From Collinsella aerofaciens (GTDB lineage Bacteria > Actinomycetota > Coriobacteriia > Coriobacteriales > Coriobacteriaceae): DNA of 64,000 bases. Shown one piece after another: positions 54,404 through 63,529 of this stretch. The notes beneath the pieces were generated by a model. The model saw only the letters and a program-made list of their open reading frames with translations. It was not told the origin of the DNA and did not search any database. Each line of letters opens with the position of its first letter. The stretch's first letter is position 1. The stretch spans positions 62,001 through 126,000 of the forward strand of contig NZ_OY725717.1 in assembly GCF_963360655.1 (NCBI RefSeq), written 5' to 3'. A program made the translations under genes and the position numbers.

Positions 54404-55279
54404 TTACTGCTGCTGGGCGCGGCGGGCGGCTCGGCGGGCCCTTGCTTCCTGGATCTCATCGAGGTGAGCGATGATCTCGGAGGCGCTCTCCTCGATCGCC
54501 TTGCCGTCGGTACGCACTACAAAGCAACCCAGGCGCTTCATGAGAGCACGAGCCTCCTCGAGCTCGCTTCGCACGCTCTCGGGCTCGGCATAGGAGCCGG
54601 CGACGGCACGGGCATAGTCGTCGCCCAAGCGGCTATCGCGAATCTCAGAAATAACGTCGACGGTCGAAATCAGGCCAAACAACCGCATCGGGTCTACCTC
54701 GTAAATCGACTTAGGCGGCTCCATACCGTGCGCCAACGGAACGTTGGCGACCTTGTAGCCCTGATAGGCCAAATACATCGACAGCGGCGTCTTGGATGTG
54801 CGCGACACGCCCAGCAGCACGATATCGGCACCCGACAGATCGTCGCAACCACGTCCGTCATCGTGCTCGACAAAGTACTCCATGGCCTCGATGCGGTGGA
54901 AATACCGGTCATCGGTCTTATGGATCACACCCGCCACTCCTTTTGGCGGCACGCCGATAAGCGACGACAGCACGGCAAACGTCGGGCCGATCAGGTCGAC
55001 CGAGCGAATGTGCAGCATGCCCAAGTAGTCGAGCACGCGAGCACGAAGCGCCGGATCGACAATTGTGTGGAATACGGCGATATCACGATGGTCGGCATCG
55101 ACTCGCGGGCCCACAAACGACTTGACCTGCTCCACCGAGGTCACCTTAGGCAGACGTAAAACACGAAAAGCCCCTTCATCAAATTGCCCGGACGCCGCAA
55201 GCACCACCTCACAAGCGGTATCACCGAGCGAGTCGGAGATAACGATAACGGTGGGACGAGCGGCGACCGGGCAATCCAT
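54404..55279 (-). CDS. ppsR: PPDK regulatory protein (bifunctional kinase/pyrophosphorylase)
   Basis: DUF299/PDRP family: ADP-dependent phosphorylation of the active-site Thr of PPDK inactivates it, and Pi-dependent dephosphorylation restores it. The P-loop-like motif is GVSRTSKTPLSMYLA (about residues 157-171), and VISDSLGDTA is at the N-terminus. Length is 291 residues with a basic Ala/Arg tail. The ATG follows AAAGGAG. Its target gene ppdK lies about 11.7 kb downstream on the same strand, with the RiPP island between. Confidence 0.92.
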   Translation of the reverse strand: MDCPVAARPTVIVISDSLGDTACEVVLAASGQFDEGAFRVLRLPKVTSVEQVKSFVGPRVDADHRDIAVFHTIVDPALRARVLDYLGMLHIRSVDLIGPTFAVLSSLIGVPPKGVAGVIHKTDDRYFHRIEAMEYFVEHDDGRGCDDLSGADIVLLGVSRTSKTPLSMYLAYQGYKVANVPLAHGMEPPKSIYEVDPMRLFGLISTVDVISEIRDSRLGDDYARAVAGSYAEPESVRSELEEARALMKRLGCFVVRTDGKAIEESASEIIAHLDEIQEARARRAARRAQQQ

Positions 55280-55313
55280 GCGGGGCTCCTTTTGCGCTTA
55301 TGCGCAGGCTAGC

Positions 55314-57410
55314 TTACTTTTTGCGGGCAAGCTCACCGATGTTGGCGATGCCGGAGAAAACGGCCTCGAAGCGGTTGAGCAGCTTAAGGCGATTATCGCG
55401 GAGCTGCTCGTCCTTGTCCATGACCATAACCTCATCGAAGAAACGGTCGATGGGCGCGCGCAGGGCGGCGAGGGCGGCAAATGCGGCCGGGTAGTCCTCG
55501 GCAGCAAGGGCAGCATCGACAGCAGTCTGAGCAGCCTCGGAAGCATCGGCAAGCGCGAGCTCGGCCTCGCCCATCAGGCTGCGGTCGTACTCCGCGCCCA
55601 GCTCGGGCTTGGAGATGTGCGCGGCACGGGCATAGGCCGTAGCCAGGTTGTCAAAGGTCTCGGCATCGTTCTTGCGGGCCTCGTCGAGGGCGGCGCAGCG
55701 GGCGAAGAAGACGGACGGGGCGATGATGTGCACCGCGGAGACGGCGGCAACGGTATCAGCCGGGATCTTTTCGTCGCGGGCCATGCTCACCAGGCGGCCA
55801 TGGAAGAAGTCACGAACCTGCTGGGCGACCTCGGCGGCGTCGAACTCAATGCCCTGCTCACTGTAGAGCTCGAGGGCGAAGTCGATGAGCGACGTGGGGT
55901 CGATCGGCAGGCGGTCGCGCAGGATGTTGATGATGCCGATAGCGGCACGACGCAGCGCGTAGGGGTCCGAAGAGCCGGTCGGGGGCTCGCCGATGGCAAA
56001 GATACCGGCGATGGTATCGAGCTTGTCGGCGCAAGCCACGATGCAGCCAGCGGTGCCCTCAGGCAGCTCGTCACCGGCAAAGCGGGGACGATAGTGATCG
56101 CGGATAGCATGAGCGACCTCGTCGTTCTCCCCCATCGCGGTCGCGTAATAACCGCCCATCACGCCCTGCTGGCTCGTGAACTCGACAACGGCGTTAGACA
56201 CCAGGTCGGCCTTGCACAGGTGCGCGGCGCGAGCGGCATCGGCGGCAAGGTGGGCGCCCAGATGAGCCTCGCGGGCGATAGCGAGCGCGAGCTGCTCGAT
56301 GCGCTCGGACTTGGCGAGCACGCTACCGAGCTTCTCCTGGAAGGCAACCTTGGCCAGACGCTCGCGGAACTCGTCGAGGGAGATCTTCAGGTCCTCCTCG
56401 TAGAAGAACTTGGCATCGTCCAGACGGGCACGCACAACGCGCTCGTTGCCGTCGATCACGCGCTCGGCGTTCTCGGGCTTGCTGTTGGAGACGACCACGA
56501 ACTCACGCGTGAGCTTGCCCTCGCCGTCATAGATCGGGAAGTAGCGCTGGTTGGTGAGCATGGACTCGCAGATAATCTCGTGCGGGACCTTGAGGAACTC
56601 CTCATCGAAGGTACCGACGAGCACCGTCGGCCACTCGCAGAGGTTAATGACCTCCTCGAAGACCTTCTTGGGCGTATCGACATGGCAGCCGGGACGGGCA
56701 GCCTCGACCTCGGCGATACCGGCGAGGATGGCCTCACGACGACGCTCGGCAGAAAGCACGCCGGCGTCCTCGAGCACTTGCTCGTAGACGGCGGGGCTGG
56801 CGACCACATGGTCACCGGGGCCAAGTACGCGATGACCACGCGTGGTGTTGCCACTCGTCACGTCGGCAAACGACACGGGCACAACATCCTCGCCCAGAAG
56901 GCAGCAAATCCAACGGACCGGACGAACAAAGGTAGCATGCTCGTGACCCCAGCGCTGGGAGCGGTAGTTGGGCCACTGCAGGCCGGCGATGGTCTTCTCG
57001 CACAGAGCGGTCAGAATCGGCGTAGCCGGTGCGGAGGGAATATTCTTCTCGGCGAACACATACTCACGACCGTCAGTGTCCTCGCGACGGACCAGGTCCT
57101 CGGCAGCCACACCGCACTTGCGGGCGAAGCCCTGGGCGGCCTTGGTGGCGTTACCGTCAGCGTCGAAGGCAATGTTGGCCGCGGGGCCACGCTTGACCTC
57201 GTGAACCTCGTCGGTCGCGGTGGCGACATCGGCAACGAGTGCAGCCAGGCGGCGCGGGCTCGAGATCACGCGGACCTCGCCGTGGGCCAGACCGGCCTCG
57301 TCGAGACCCTTGGCGATCATGGTGCCAAGCTGCTTGACGGCATTGTTCAGCGGTGCAGAGGGCATTTCCTCCGTACCGATCTCAAACAGGAAATCCTTAG
57401 CGTCTGCCAT
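55314..57410 (-). CDS. glyS: Glycyl-tRNA synthetase beta subunit
   Basis: tRNA-binding subunit of the heterotetrameric glycyl-tRNA synthetase. It starts with DFLFEIGTEEMPSAPL, has an HD-like region near GGYYATAMGENDEVAHAIRDHY, and a C-terminal anticodon-binding helical domain. Length is 698 residues. The ATG is 3 nt after the glyQ stop; the pair is co-translated. Confidence 0.95.
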   Translation of the reverse strand: MADAKDFLFEIGTEEMPSAPLNNAVKQLGTMIAKGLDEAGLAHGEVRVISSPRRLAALVADVATATDEVHEVKRGPAANIAFDADGNATKAAQGFARKCGVAAEDLVRREDTDGREYVFAEKNIPSAPATPILTALCEKTIAGLQWPNYRSQRWGHEHATFVRPVRWICCLLGEDVVPVSFADVTSGNTTRGHRVLGPGDHVVASPAVYEQVLEDAGVLSAERRREAILAGIAEVEAARPGCHVDTPKKVFEEVINLCEWPTVLVGTFDEEFLKVPHEIICESMLTNQRYFPIYDGEGKLTREFVVVSNSKPENAERVIDGNERVVRARLDDAKFFYEEDLKISLDEFRERLAKVAFQEKLGSVLAKSERIEQLALAIAREAHLGAHLAADAARAAHLCKADLVSNAVVEFTSQQGVMGGYYATAMGENDEVAHAIRDHYRPRFAGDELPEGTAGCIVACADKLDTIAGIFAIGEPPTGSSDPYALRRAAIGIINILRDRLPIDPTSLIDFALELYSEQGIEFDAAEVAQQVRDFFHGRLVSMARDEKIPADTVAAVSAVHIIAPSVFFARCAALDEARKNDAETFDNLATAYARAAHISKPELGAEYDRSLMGEAELALADASEAAQTAVDAALAAEDYPAAFAALAALRAPIDRFFDEVMVMDKDEQLRDNRLKLLNRFEAVFSGIANIGELARKK

Positions 57411-57413
57411 GGC

Positions 57414-58325
57414 TTACGCCACCTCGCCTTCCTGGTCGGCATTCTCGTTGACTCCGGCGACCTCGGCCATGTAGGCCTCGCAGCACGCCTTGGCGACGGC
57501 GCGGACGCGCAGGATGTAGTTGGCACGCTCGACTGCGGACAGAGCGCCGCGGGCATCGAGCAGGTTGAAAGCGTGGCTGCACTTCATGACGCAGTCATAT
57601 GCCGGCAGCGGCAGCTTGCGCTCTAGACAGGAATGGCACTCGGCCTCGTAGTCGTCAAACTTCTGACGCATCATCTCGACGTTGGCGACCTCAAAGTTGT
57701 AGGCACTGAACTCGCGCTCGTTCTCGAGGAACACGTCGCCATAGGTCATGGGCGTGCCGTCGGGCAGGTAGCTCCACACCAGGTCGTAGACCGAGTTGAC
57801 GCCCTGGGCGTACATGGCGATGCGTTCCAGGCCATAGGTGATCTCGACAGGAACGGGGTCGACCTCGATACCGCCCACCTGCTGGAAGTACGTAAACTGC
57901 GTGACTTCCATGCCGTTGAGCCAGACCTCCCAGCCAAGGCCCCAGGCGCCGAGCGTCGGGCTCTCCCAGTCGTCCTCGACAAAGCGGACGTCATGGTCGT
58001 TGGGGTCCAGACCGATAGCGGCAAGAGACCCCAGGTAAAGCTCCTGGGCGTTGACCGGAGAGGGCTTGATGAGCACCTGGAACTGATAGTAGTGCTGCAT
58101 GCGGTTGGGGTTCTCGCCGTAGCGGCCGTCGGCGGGACGGCGGCAAGGCTGCGCATAGCAGGTGCGCCACTCGGCGGGACCGAGCGAGCGCAGCGTGGTC
58201 GCGGTATGGAAGGTACCGGCACCGACCTCGGAGTCATAGGGCTGCATAATGACGCAGCCCTGCTCGCCCCAGTACTGCTGGAGGCGCAGGATGATGTCTT
58301 GGAAGGAAAGCGATGAAGCGTTCAT
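57414..58325 (-). CDS. glyQ: Glycyl-tRNA synthetase alpha subunit
   Basis: Catalytic class II subunit. Signatures: [17 protein letters not shown] near the start, [18 protein letters not shown] (motif 2 region) and [10 protein letters not shown] (motif 3 region). Length is 303 residues. The ATG has TAGAGG upstream. Possible promoter -10 TATAGT is about 50 nt upstream. Confidence 0.95.
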   Translation of the reverse strand: MNASSLSFQDIILRLQQYWGEQGCVIMQPYDSEVGAGTFHTATTLRSLGPAEWRTCYAQPCRRPADGRYGENPNRMQHYYQFQVLIKPSPVNAQELYLGSLAAIGLDPNDHDVRFVEDDWESPTLGAWGLGWEVWLNGMEVTQFTYFQQVGGIEVDPVPVEITYGLERIAMYAQGVNSVYDLVWSYLPDGTPMTYGDVFLENEREFSAYNFEVANVEMMRQKFDDYEAECHSCLERKLPLPAYDCVMKCSHAFNLLDARGALSAVERANYILRVRAVAKACCEAYMAEVAGVNENADQEGEVA

Positions 58326-58371
58326 GCCTCTAATATCCCCTCGTCGAAACGATTACACGGTTAGGTACTGT

Positions 58372-58377
58372 ACTATA
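58372..58377 (-). promoter_or_regulatory. Probable -10 box for glyQ-glyS-ppsR
   Basis: Minus strand GCTATAGT between lepB and glyQ; the -10 TATAGT gives a start near 58365. No clear -35, and no T-box structure fits in the 40-nt leader. Confidence 0.4.
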
Positions 58378-58384
58378 GCGGTTT

Positions 58385-58948
58385 TTAGTCGATAGCGCCG
58401 ATGCGGTTGAGCGGCCAGTAGCGCACGAGTGCCACGGCGATCAAATCAGAGCGATCGACGGGACCAAAGTAGCGTGAGTCGGCAGAGTTTTCGCGGTTGT
58501 CGCCCATCACCCACACGCACCCGTCGGGAACGGTGTAGGGATAGCTTACCTGAGCACCGGGCGCTTGGACCGAAAGTGGCCAGCTCATGCCCGTCGTATA
58601 GTCCTCGTCGAGCGCTTGGCCGTCAACGACCACCTTGCCATCCTGCAGGTCGACCGTCTGGCCGGCCGTGGCAATAACACGCTTGACGAGAACATCATGC
58701 TCGGAGGTGCCATCGGGGTTGTGAAACACCACGATATCGCCTTGGCTGACAGGCTGACCGAGCTCGAGGCTCACCTTTTGCGCCAGGATCTGGTCGCCAA
58801 TCTCGATCGTGTCCTCCATAGAACCGGTGGGCACCACAAAGGGCTCGACCACAAAGGTACGGATCAGGAACGTGGCCACGAGCGCAATCGCGATGACCGC
58901 GATCCACTCAAAAGCGCCCCTCAACGCGGAATGTTGCGTAGGAACCAT
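58385..58948 (-). CDS. lepB: Signal peptidase I
   Basis: Membrane serine protease that removes Sec/Tat signal peptides. One N-terminal TM anchor (IAVIAIALVATFLIRTFVV) is followed by the Ser nucleophile in PTGSMEDTI, the Lys base in VLVKRVIATAGQTV, and box E GDNRENSADSRYFG. Length is 187 residues. The ATG follows GAGGAG at the end of trmD. It closes the rpsP-khpA-rimM-trmD-lepB operon. Confidence 0.95.
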   Translation of the reverse strand: MVPTQHSALRGAFEWIAVIAIALVATFLIRTFVVEPFVVPTGSMEDTIEIGDQILAQKVSLELGQPVSQGDIVVFHNPDGTSEHDVLVKRVIATAGQTVDLQDGKVVVDGQALDEDYTTGMSWPLSVQAPGAQVSYPYTVPDGCVWVMGDNRENSADSRYFGPVDRSDLIAVALVRYWPLNRIGAID

Positions 58949-58950
58949 AC

Positions 58951-59709
58951 TCACTCCTCGCTCTGCGAATACGAAGCGTCAAGAATCTCCTGCGCGTAAG
59001 CGCGCTCCTCGGGCGTGAGCCGCGCTGTCTCGATCAGATCGGGACGCCAGCAGCAGGTGCGCTCGATGGCGTTCTTGCGACGCCAGGCATCGACCTTGGC
59101 GTGATCGCCGCTCACAAGCACCGGCGGCACGCCCTCGCCGTTGAACTCGGCGGGGCGGGTGTACTGCGCGTACTCGAGCAGTCCTCCGTCCTCGGCGGTC
59201 GAGAATGACTCGTCGACGTTGCTCATTTCGTGACCAAGGGCGCCGGGAATCAGGCGTACGACGGCATCGGCAACGACCATAGCGGGAAGCTCGCCGCCCG
59301 TGAGCACGTAGTCGCCGATCGACAGACGCTCATCGGCATACGCATACGCGCGCTCGTCGACGCCCTCGTAGCGACTGCACACAAACAGCAGGCGCTCACT
59401 TTTGAGCAGGCGCTCGGCCACATGCTGCGTAAAAGGCTCGCCACAGGGGGTAAAGAACACCACAGTGGGCTTGGGACCCTCTGCGCTAATGGCCTCGATG
59501 GCCTCTGCGATAGGCTCGACCTTCATGAGCATGCCCTGCCCGCCGCCGTACGGCTCGTCATCGACGGTACGATGGCGGTCGTGCGTCCAGTCGCGCAGGT
59601 TATACGCCTTAAAATCAAAAAGGCCGGCCTTGCGGGCGCGGCCCAAAATCGACGTGGACATGACGGGCTCAAACATCTCGGGAAAGACCGAAAGGGTCTC
59701 GATCAGCAT
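58951..59709 (-). CDS. trmD: tRNA (guanine-N1)-methyltransferase TrmD
   Basis: Makes m1G37 in tRNA to prevent frameshifting. The SPOUT trefoil knot has DEPYGGGQGMLMKVEP and CSRYEGVDERA, then SIGDYVLTGGELPAM. Length is 252 residues. It lies in the conserved rpsP-rimM-trmD context. Confidence 0.96.
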   Translation of the reverse strand: MLIETLSVFPEMFEPVMSTSILGRARKAGLFDFKAYNLRDWTHDRHRTVDDEPYGGGQGMLMKVEPIAEAIEAISAEGPKPTVVFFTPCGEPFTQHVAERLLKSERLLFVCSRYEGVDERAYAYADERLSIGDYVLTGGELPAMVVADAVVRLIPGALGHEMSNVDESFSTAEDGGLLEYAQYTRPAEFNGEGVPPVLVSGDHAKVDAWRRKNAIERTCCWRPDLIETARLTPEERAYAQEILDASYSQSEE

Positions 59710-59719
59710 GTTGTCCTCC

Positions 59720-60241
59720 CTAATTGTCCATATCGATCAGGCCGTCCATAGCGTGGACGGAAATTGTTCCTGTGTCGGGAAGATCGAGCACGACCTGCTC
59801 GATCACGGGAATCAGTACCTCGCCGTACCGATCACCCTCGACAACCCAAACATCGTTAGCGGGCGTCGACATGATCTCGACAATCGTGCCGAGCGAACCG
59901 AAGCGCTCGTCGACCACCTCGCGACCCATCAGGTCGGTATAGGCAGCGTCGAGCGAATCGAGCTCAAAATCGTCACGATTTGCCAGCACGTAGCATCCCG
60001 TGATACCCTCGGCGGCCGTCAAGTCGTCTATGCCCTCAAACGAGACCAGATCGCCATCGCCCGTATCGGTGACGGACACGACCGTGCAAAAGCGGTCGCG
60101 CTTGAGCGCCGGCGGCGTCAGGGCGACGCGCATACCCGGCTCTAATACAGAAGGAAGCCCCCGCAGCGGCTGCGCGAGGACCTCCCCCTTCCTTCCGTGC
60201 GGCTTGACCACACGGGCGATGTTTTTGTACTGGGACCTCAA
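59720..60241 (-). CDS. rimM: 16S rRNA processing protein RimM
   Basis: 30S maturation factor that binds S19. The N-terminal RimM domain begins YKNIARVVKPHGRKGEVLAQ; a PRC-barrel (LMGREVVDERFGSLGTIVEI) forms the C-terminal half. Length is 173 residues. The start is TTG just after AGGA in the khpA stop region; no ATG is available without cutting conserved sequence. Confidence 0.93.
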   Translation of the reverse strand: MRSQYKNIARVVKPHGRKGEVLAQPLRGLPSVLEPGMRVALTPPALKRDRFCTVVSVTDTGDGDLVSFEGIDDLTAAEGITGCYVLANRDDFELDSLDAAYTDLMGREVVDERFGSLGTIVEIMSTPANDVWVVEGDRYGEVLIPVIEQVVLDLPDTGTISVHAMDGLIDMDN

Positions 60242-60245
60242 GGTC

Positions 60246-60530
60246 CTAGCCCAGAACCTCTACCTCGACAGCAGTGTCGAGGCGAGCGGCCAGTGCACGG
60301 GCGAGCGTGCGAATGGCCTTGATGGTACGGCCACGACGGCCGATGACCTTAGCGACGTCATCCTCGGCGACCGAAACCTCAATTGTAGAGGCGTCGTCAC
60401 CATCGATGACCTCAAGGCTCACGGAATCCGGGTCGTCGACGATCTGAACAACGAGATATTCGACGAGATCGGCGATGCGATCTGAGAGCATTGCCTCACC
60501 CTCGAGCTGTGCAGCGTCAACCTCAGGCAC
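60246..60530 (-). CDS. khpA: KH-domain RNA-binding protein KhpA
   Basis: Small single-KH protein (GRRGRTIKAIRTLARALA loop) that pairs with KhpB in many Gram-positives. It is 94 residues with a GTG start after GAGGAG. An internal ATG (MLSDRIADL, 60491) would give the usual 81-residue size and has a weaker site, so the N-terminus is uncertain. It sits between rpsP and rimM, its standard place. Confidence 0.87.
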   Translation of the reverse strand: MPEVDAAQLEGEAMLSDRIADLVEYLVVQIVDDPDSVSLEVIDGDDASTIEVSVAEDDVAKVIGRRGRTIKAIRTLARALAARLDTAVEVEVLG

Positions 60531-60533
60531 GAT

Positions 60534-60875
60534 TTACTCCTCGGCGCCCTCAGCGGCCTCAGCGGCAGCCTTAGCGGCCTCGGCCTCTTTGGCGAGCTGC
60601 TTCTTGGACTTCTTGACGACGGTCTCGGTCTTCTCGCCCTCGTTGGCGGCCTTGACCAGAGCGGCGACGGCGTCGGTAAGCTGAGCGCCCTTGGACTGCC
60701 AGTCGGCGATCTTCTCGAGGTCGAGGTTGATGGTCTTGGGGGCGGTCATCGGGTTGTAGCGGCCAACCTCCTCGATGATACGACCGTCACGCGGGGCGCG
60801 GGAATCGGCGACGACGACACGGTAGTACGGACGCTTCTTAGCGCCGTGACGAGCAAGGCGAATCTTGACTGCCAA
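60534..60875 (-). CDS. rpsP: 30S ribosomal protein S16
   Basis: Begins (M)[20 protein letters not shown], the family signature, then [16 protein letters not shown]. Length is 113 residues with an Ala/Glu/Lys-rich tail longer than the minimal family. The start is TTG, 8 nt after GGAGG, fixed by the conserved N-terminus. First gene of the operon. Confidence 0.95.
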   Translation of the reverse strand: MAVKIRLARHGAKKRPYYRVVVADSRAPRDGRIIEEVGRYNPMTAPKTINLDLEKIADWQSKGAQLTDAVAALVKAANEGEKTETVVKKSKKQLAKEAEAAKAAAEAAEGAEE

Positions 60876-60931
60876 AGGAAACTCCTCCAACCAAGCAGCT
60901 TTAGGCTGCAACTACAAACAAACAGTTGAAC

Positions 60932-60960
60932 ATAATACGCCATCGACGCGGGCAGGTGAA
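60932..60960 (-). promoter_or_regulatory. Promoter of the rpsP operon
   Basis: Minus strand TTCACC-N17-TATTAT (60960 to 60932). Transcription starts near 60925. A small GCAGC-CTAAA-GCTGC hairpin is in the leader. Confidence 0.6.
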
Positions 60961-61115
60961 GTCCGTGAGACCAACTTCTTCGGTGTAGTCGAGGGCAAAT
61001 CCATATCTTAGACAAGAATTCGGGATTTGCAAGCACATCCACGCACCCCACATGAGCTGCGCGGTATACTCATGACATGGAAAGACGCGAACATACATAC
61101 GGTTATGAGGATGCC

Positions 61116-62330
61116 ATGGGCGTCACGCCGCCTCCCTGGACGGGTCCGGCGGTGGGTCTGATGGACCTTGATGCGTTTTTTGCGAGCGTGGAGATGCTCG
61201 ATCATCCCGAATGGCGCGGAAAGCCGCTCATCGTGGGCGGAGACGCCGATTCGCGTGGCGTCGTGTCCACGTGTTCGTATGAGGCACGTCGCTTTGGCGT
61301 GCACTCCGCCATGCCCTCAGCCGAGGCGCGGCGCTTGTGCCCGCAAGCCATTTGGACGCACGGGCACTTTGATCGCTACCGCGAGGTGAGCGCGCACGTT
61401 ATGGCAATTCTCGCCGACGAGACCCCGCGCGTTGAGCGCGTATCCATCGACGAAGCCTTCATCGATATCACACCGGGTCGCTTTGCGCCCGAAGACCCGC
61501 TGCTGGTTGCGCGGCGTATAAGCGGTCGCGTGGCAGAGCTGGGAGTGACGTGCTCCATTGGCGTGGGCTGCAACAAGACGGTCGCAAAAATCGCAAGCGA
61601 GCGGGATAAGCCGTTTGGGCTGACCATCGTGCGCCCCGGAACCGAGCAGCGCTTTTTGGCCGCGCTGCCGGTATCTGCCATGAGCGGCATCGGGCGCTCG
61701 GCCGAGGAGCGACTGCGCCGCATGCGCATCTACACCCTCGGCGAGCTATCACGTGCACCGGAATCCACCTTGGCCTCTATTTTTGGCGTCAACGGCGAAC
61801 GCATGCGCCAGCGTGCGCAAGGACTCGAAATCTCCGAAGTCACGAGTCTCGATGAAGAGCGTGAGGTCAAGTCGGTCAGTAATGAACGCACCTTTGCGAA
61901 AGATTTGACTGAGCGTGGGGATATTGAGGCGGCGATTGCGCTGTTGGGAGAGTCAGTGGGACGCCGCCTGCGCCGTCAGGGGCTGACGGGTGCCACGGTA
62001 ACGCTCAAGCTTAAGTATTCGTATGGCAGCGGGCGTACGGCACAGCGCCGGCTGCCTCATCCGACCGACGATGAGAACATCTTCGTGGCGGTTGCACTCG
62101 AACTGCTCGACAACATCTGGCAGGATGGCATGCATGTTCGCTTAGCGGGCATCGGCATGAGCGACTTCGACCACCAAGGCGGCATCCAGACTGACCTGTT
62201 CTGCGAGATCGATGACCGCGGAGCCCAATCCAGCGACCGCCGCGACCTCTCCGTCGCCATCGACGCCGTCCGAGACAAATTCGGCGACACCGCCCTTTCC
62301 TTCGGCCGCCAATCCCGCTTCAACGATTAA
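61116..62330 (+). CDS. dinB: DNA polymerase IV
   Basis: Y-family translesion polymerase. Catalytic acidic residues lie in GLMDLDAFFASVE and ERVSIDEAFIDIT; the helix-hairpin-helix SAMSGIGRSAEERL and the little-finger domain follow. Length is 404 residues. I use the ATG preceded by GAGG (MGVTPPPW). A -10-like TATACT ends 6 nt before another in-frame ATG at 61077, so a leaderless longer form (417 residues) is possible. No clear LexA box is seen. It is the only plus-strand gene in the right part. Confidence 0.93.
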   Translation: MGVTPPPWTGPAVGLMDLDAFFASVEMLDHPEWRGKPLIVGGDADSRGVVSTCSYEARRFGVHSAMPSAEARRLCPQAIWTHGHFDRYREVSAHVMAILADETPRVERVSIDEAFIDITPGRFAPEDPLLVARRISGRVAELGVTCSIGVGCNKTVAKIASERDKPFGLTIVRPGTEQRFLAALPVSAMSGIGRSAEERLRRMRIYTLGELSRAPESTLASIFGVNGERMRQRAQGLEISEVTSLDEEREVKSVSNERTFAKDLTERGDIEAAIALLGESVGRRLRRQGLTGATVTLKLKYSYGSGRTAQRRLPHPTDDENIFVAVALELLDNIWQDGMHVRLAGIGMSDFDHQGGIQTDLFCEIDDRGAQSSDRRDLSVAIDAVRDKFGDTALSFGRQSRFND

Positions 62331-62339
62331 CCGCCTTTG

Positions 62340-62384
62340 GGCAAAAAGAAAGCCGGGCAGGTGCGGAAACCGCACCTGCCCGGC
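62340..62384 (-). terminator. Intrinsic terminator after rsfS (convergent with dinB)
   Basis: A perfect 15-bp stem (62352-62366 with 62370-62384), 3-nt loop, T-rich tail on the minus strand. It may also help end dinB transcription. Confidence 0.85.
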
Positions 62385-62397
62385 GATATGCGTGAGG

Positions 62398-62427
62398 GTA
62401 GCTAAACCCCGTCTCAAATGAGCTACT
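62398..62427 (-). repeat. Repeat-family copy R3
   Basis: Minus strand AGTAGCTCATTTGAGACGGGG then TTTAGCTAC: the ends are inverted (GTAGCTAA... and ...AGCTAC) and the middle matches copies R1 and R2 with a few changes. It overlaps the rsfS stop codon. Confidence 0.6.
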
Positions 62428-62881
62428 AGAGGAGGTTGAGGGGGAGCTGGGGGGCGTCTCCCCAGAGTTTCTCGAGGCGGTAGAAGTCGCGGGCTTCGGG
62501 AGTGAAGACGTGGACGACAACCGAACCGTAGTCCATGAGCATCCAGGTCTTCTGCTCGCGACCCTCGATGGAGAACGGGTGCTCGCCGCAAGCCTCGGCG
62601 ACCTTCTCCTCGATCTCGTCGACGATCGAATCGACCTGGCGGTTATTGGTACCGGTGGCAAGCACAAAGTAGTCGCATACGTCGGAAAGCTCGGTCAGGT
62701 CGAGCACCTGAACGTCCTCGCCCTTCTTGTCGTAGGCGGCCTGCGCGGCGGCGCGGGCGACATCCTCGGCGGCGACACCGCTCGCGGACAGCGAGGCGGC
62801 AGTGCGGTCGGACGTGGCGGCGAAGCTCTTGTGCTCCACATGTTCAAGAATCTGCTCGTCGGTCATGGTCTCGTCGGCCAT
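62426..62881 (-). CDS. rsfS: Ribosome silencing factor RsfS
   Basis: Binds L14 and blocks subunit joining in slow growth. The DUF143 core runs from about residue 45 (AAYDKKGEDVQVLDLTELSDVCDYFVLATG) to the end (DYGSVVVHVF). A 45-residue polar N-terminal extension precedes it. Length is 151 residues. It follows yqeK by 27 nt; the nadD-yqeK-rsfS order is common in Gram-positive bacteria. Confidence 0.92.
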   Translation of the reverse strand: MADETMTDEQILEHVEHKSFAATSDRTAASLSASGVAAEDVARAAAQAAYDKKGEDVQVLDLTELSDVCDYFVLATGTNNRQVDSIVDEIEEKVAEACGEHPFSIEGREQKTWMLMDYGSVVVHVFTPEARDFYRLEKLWGDAPQLPLNLL

Positions 62882-62908
62882 GGAATACCTCTTTCTAGAC
62901 AGCCCGAG

Positions 62909-63517
62909 CTAGCGCAGCTGGGCGTAATGGTTGTAAATCGTAATAGCCGTGGGATAAAGATAACGCCCGGTCTGGATCACATAGACCAGACCCTGCGCAA
63001 AACAGGAGAAGAACAACTCGTCGAGCGAGGACCTCCCCACCATCTTGCGCAGCGCATGGGCATAATCGCCGTGGCGGTTGGGTTCGATGGCATCGGCCAC
63101 AAAGACCACCATATCGAGCGGCGTCATGTCGCAAGCGCCCACGGTGTGACGGTCGACAGCCTGAAAGACTGCCGGCGACAGCCCGGGAAAAAGCTGGGGA
63201 AGCTCATAGGCGGCAACCGGGCCATGCAAAAGCGGCGTCGCGGCAGACGGAGAGCCGGCAATCTTAATGCCATAATGCAGAGCGCGCGTGACTAGCTCGT
63301 CGTCGGAGAGCACCTTATCCCAGTCATGGATCAGGCCGGCGGCAGCGGCATCAAAGCGGTCGACACCGTACACCTCGGCTAGGTGCAACGCAGTCTCGGC
63401 AACCCCGAGCGAATGCACGTAGCGCTTACGCTTATCCTTCATGCGCACATCGAGCAACTCGTGGATACGCGTCAAGAGAGCGCGCTCGTCGCCCTCAAAC
63501 TGATCTTCTACCGACAA
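62909..63517 (-). CDS. yqeK: YqeK-like HD-domain diadenosine tetraphosphatase
   Basis: HD hydrolase of the YqeK family; characterised members split Ap4A symmetrically to ADP. Metal-binding pattern: HSLGVAETALHLA, then AAGLIHDWDK (HD), LLHGPVAA and FVADAIEP. Length is 202 residues. The start is TTG after GGGGGAG. It lies between nadD and rsfS as in Bacillus. Confidence 0.9.
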   Translation of the reverse strand: MSVEDQFEGDERALLTRIHELLDVRMKDKRKRYVHSLGVAETALHLAEVYGVDRFDAAAAGLIHDWDKVLSDDELVTRALHYGIKIAGSPSAATPLLHGPVAAYELPQLFPGLSPAVFQAVDRHTVGACDMTPLDMVVFVADAIEPNRHGDYAHALRKMVGRSSLDELFFSCFAQGLVYVIQTGRYLYPTAITIYNHYAQLR

Positions 63518-63529
63518 CGTTCTCCCCCA

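Noticed and set aside
55065-57626. Plus-strand open frame of 853 codons opposite glyS
   Set aside because: It mirrors glyS codon structure and ignores gene boundaries; glyS on the minus strand is a textbook match.
58326-58384. T-box riboswitch upstream of glyQ
   Set aside because: The spacer and leader are too short for a T-box.
61081-61100. Possible LexA/SOS box near dinB (CGAACATACATACGG)
   Set aside because: The CGAAC half has no correctly spaced GTTCG partner, so it does not fit the CGAAC-N4-GTTCG type pattern.
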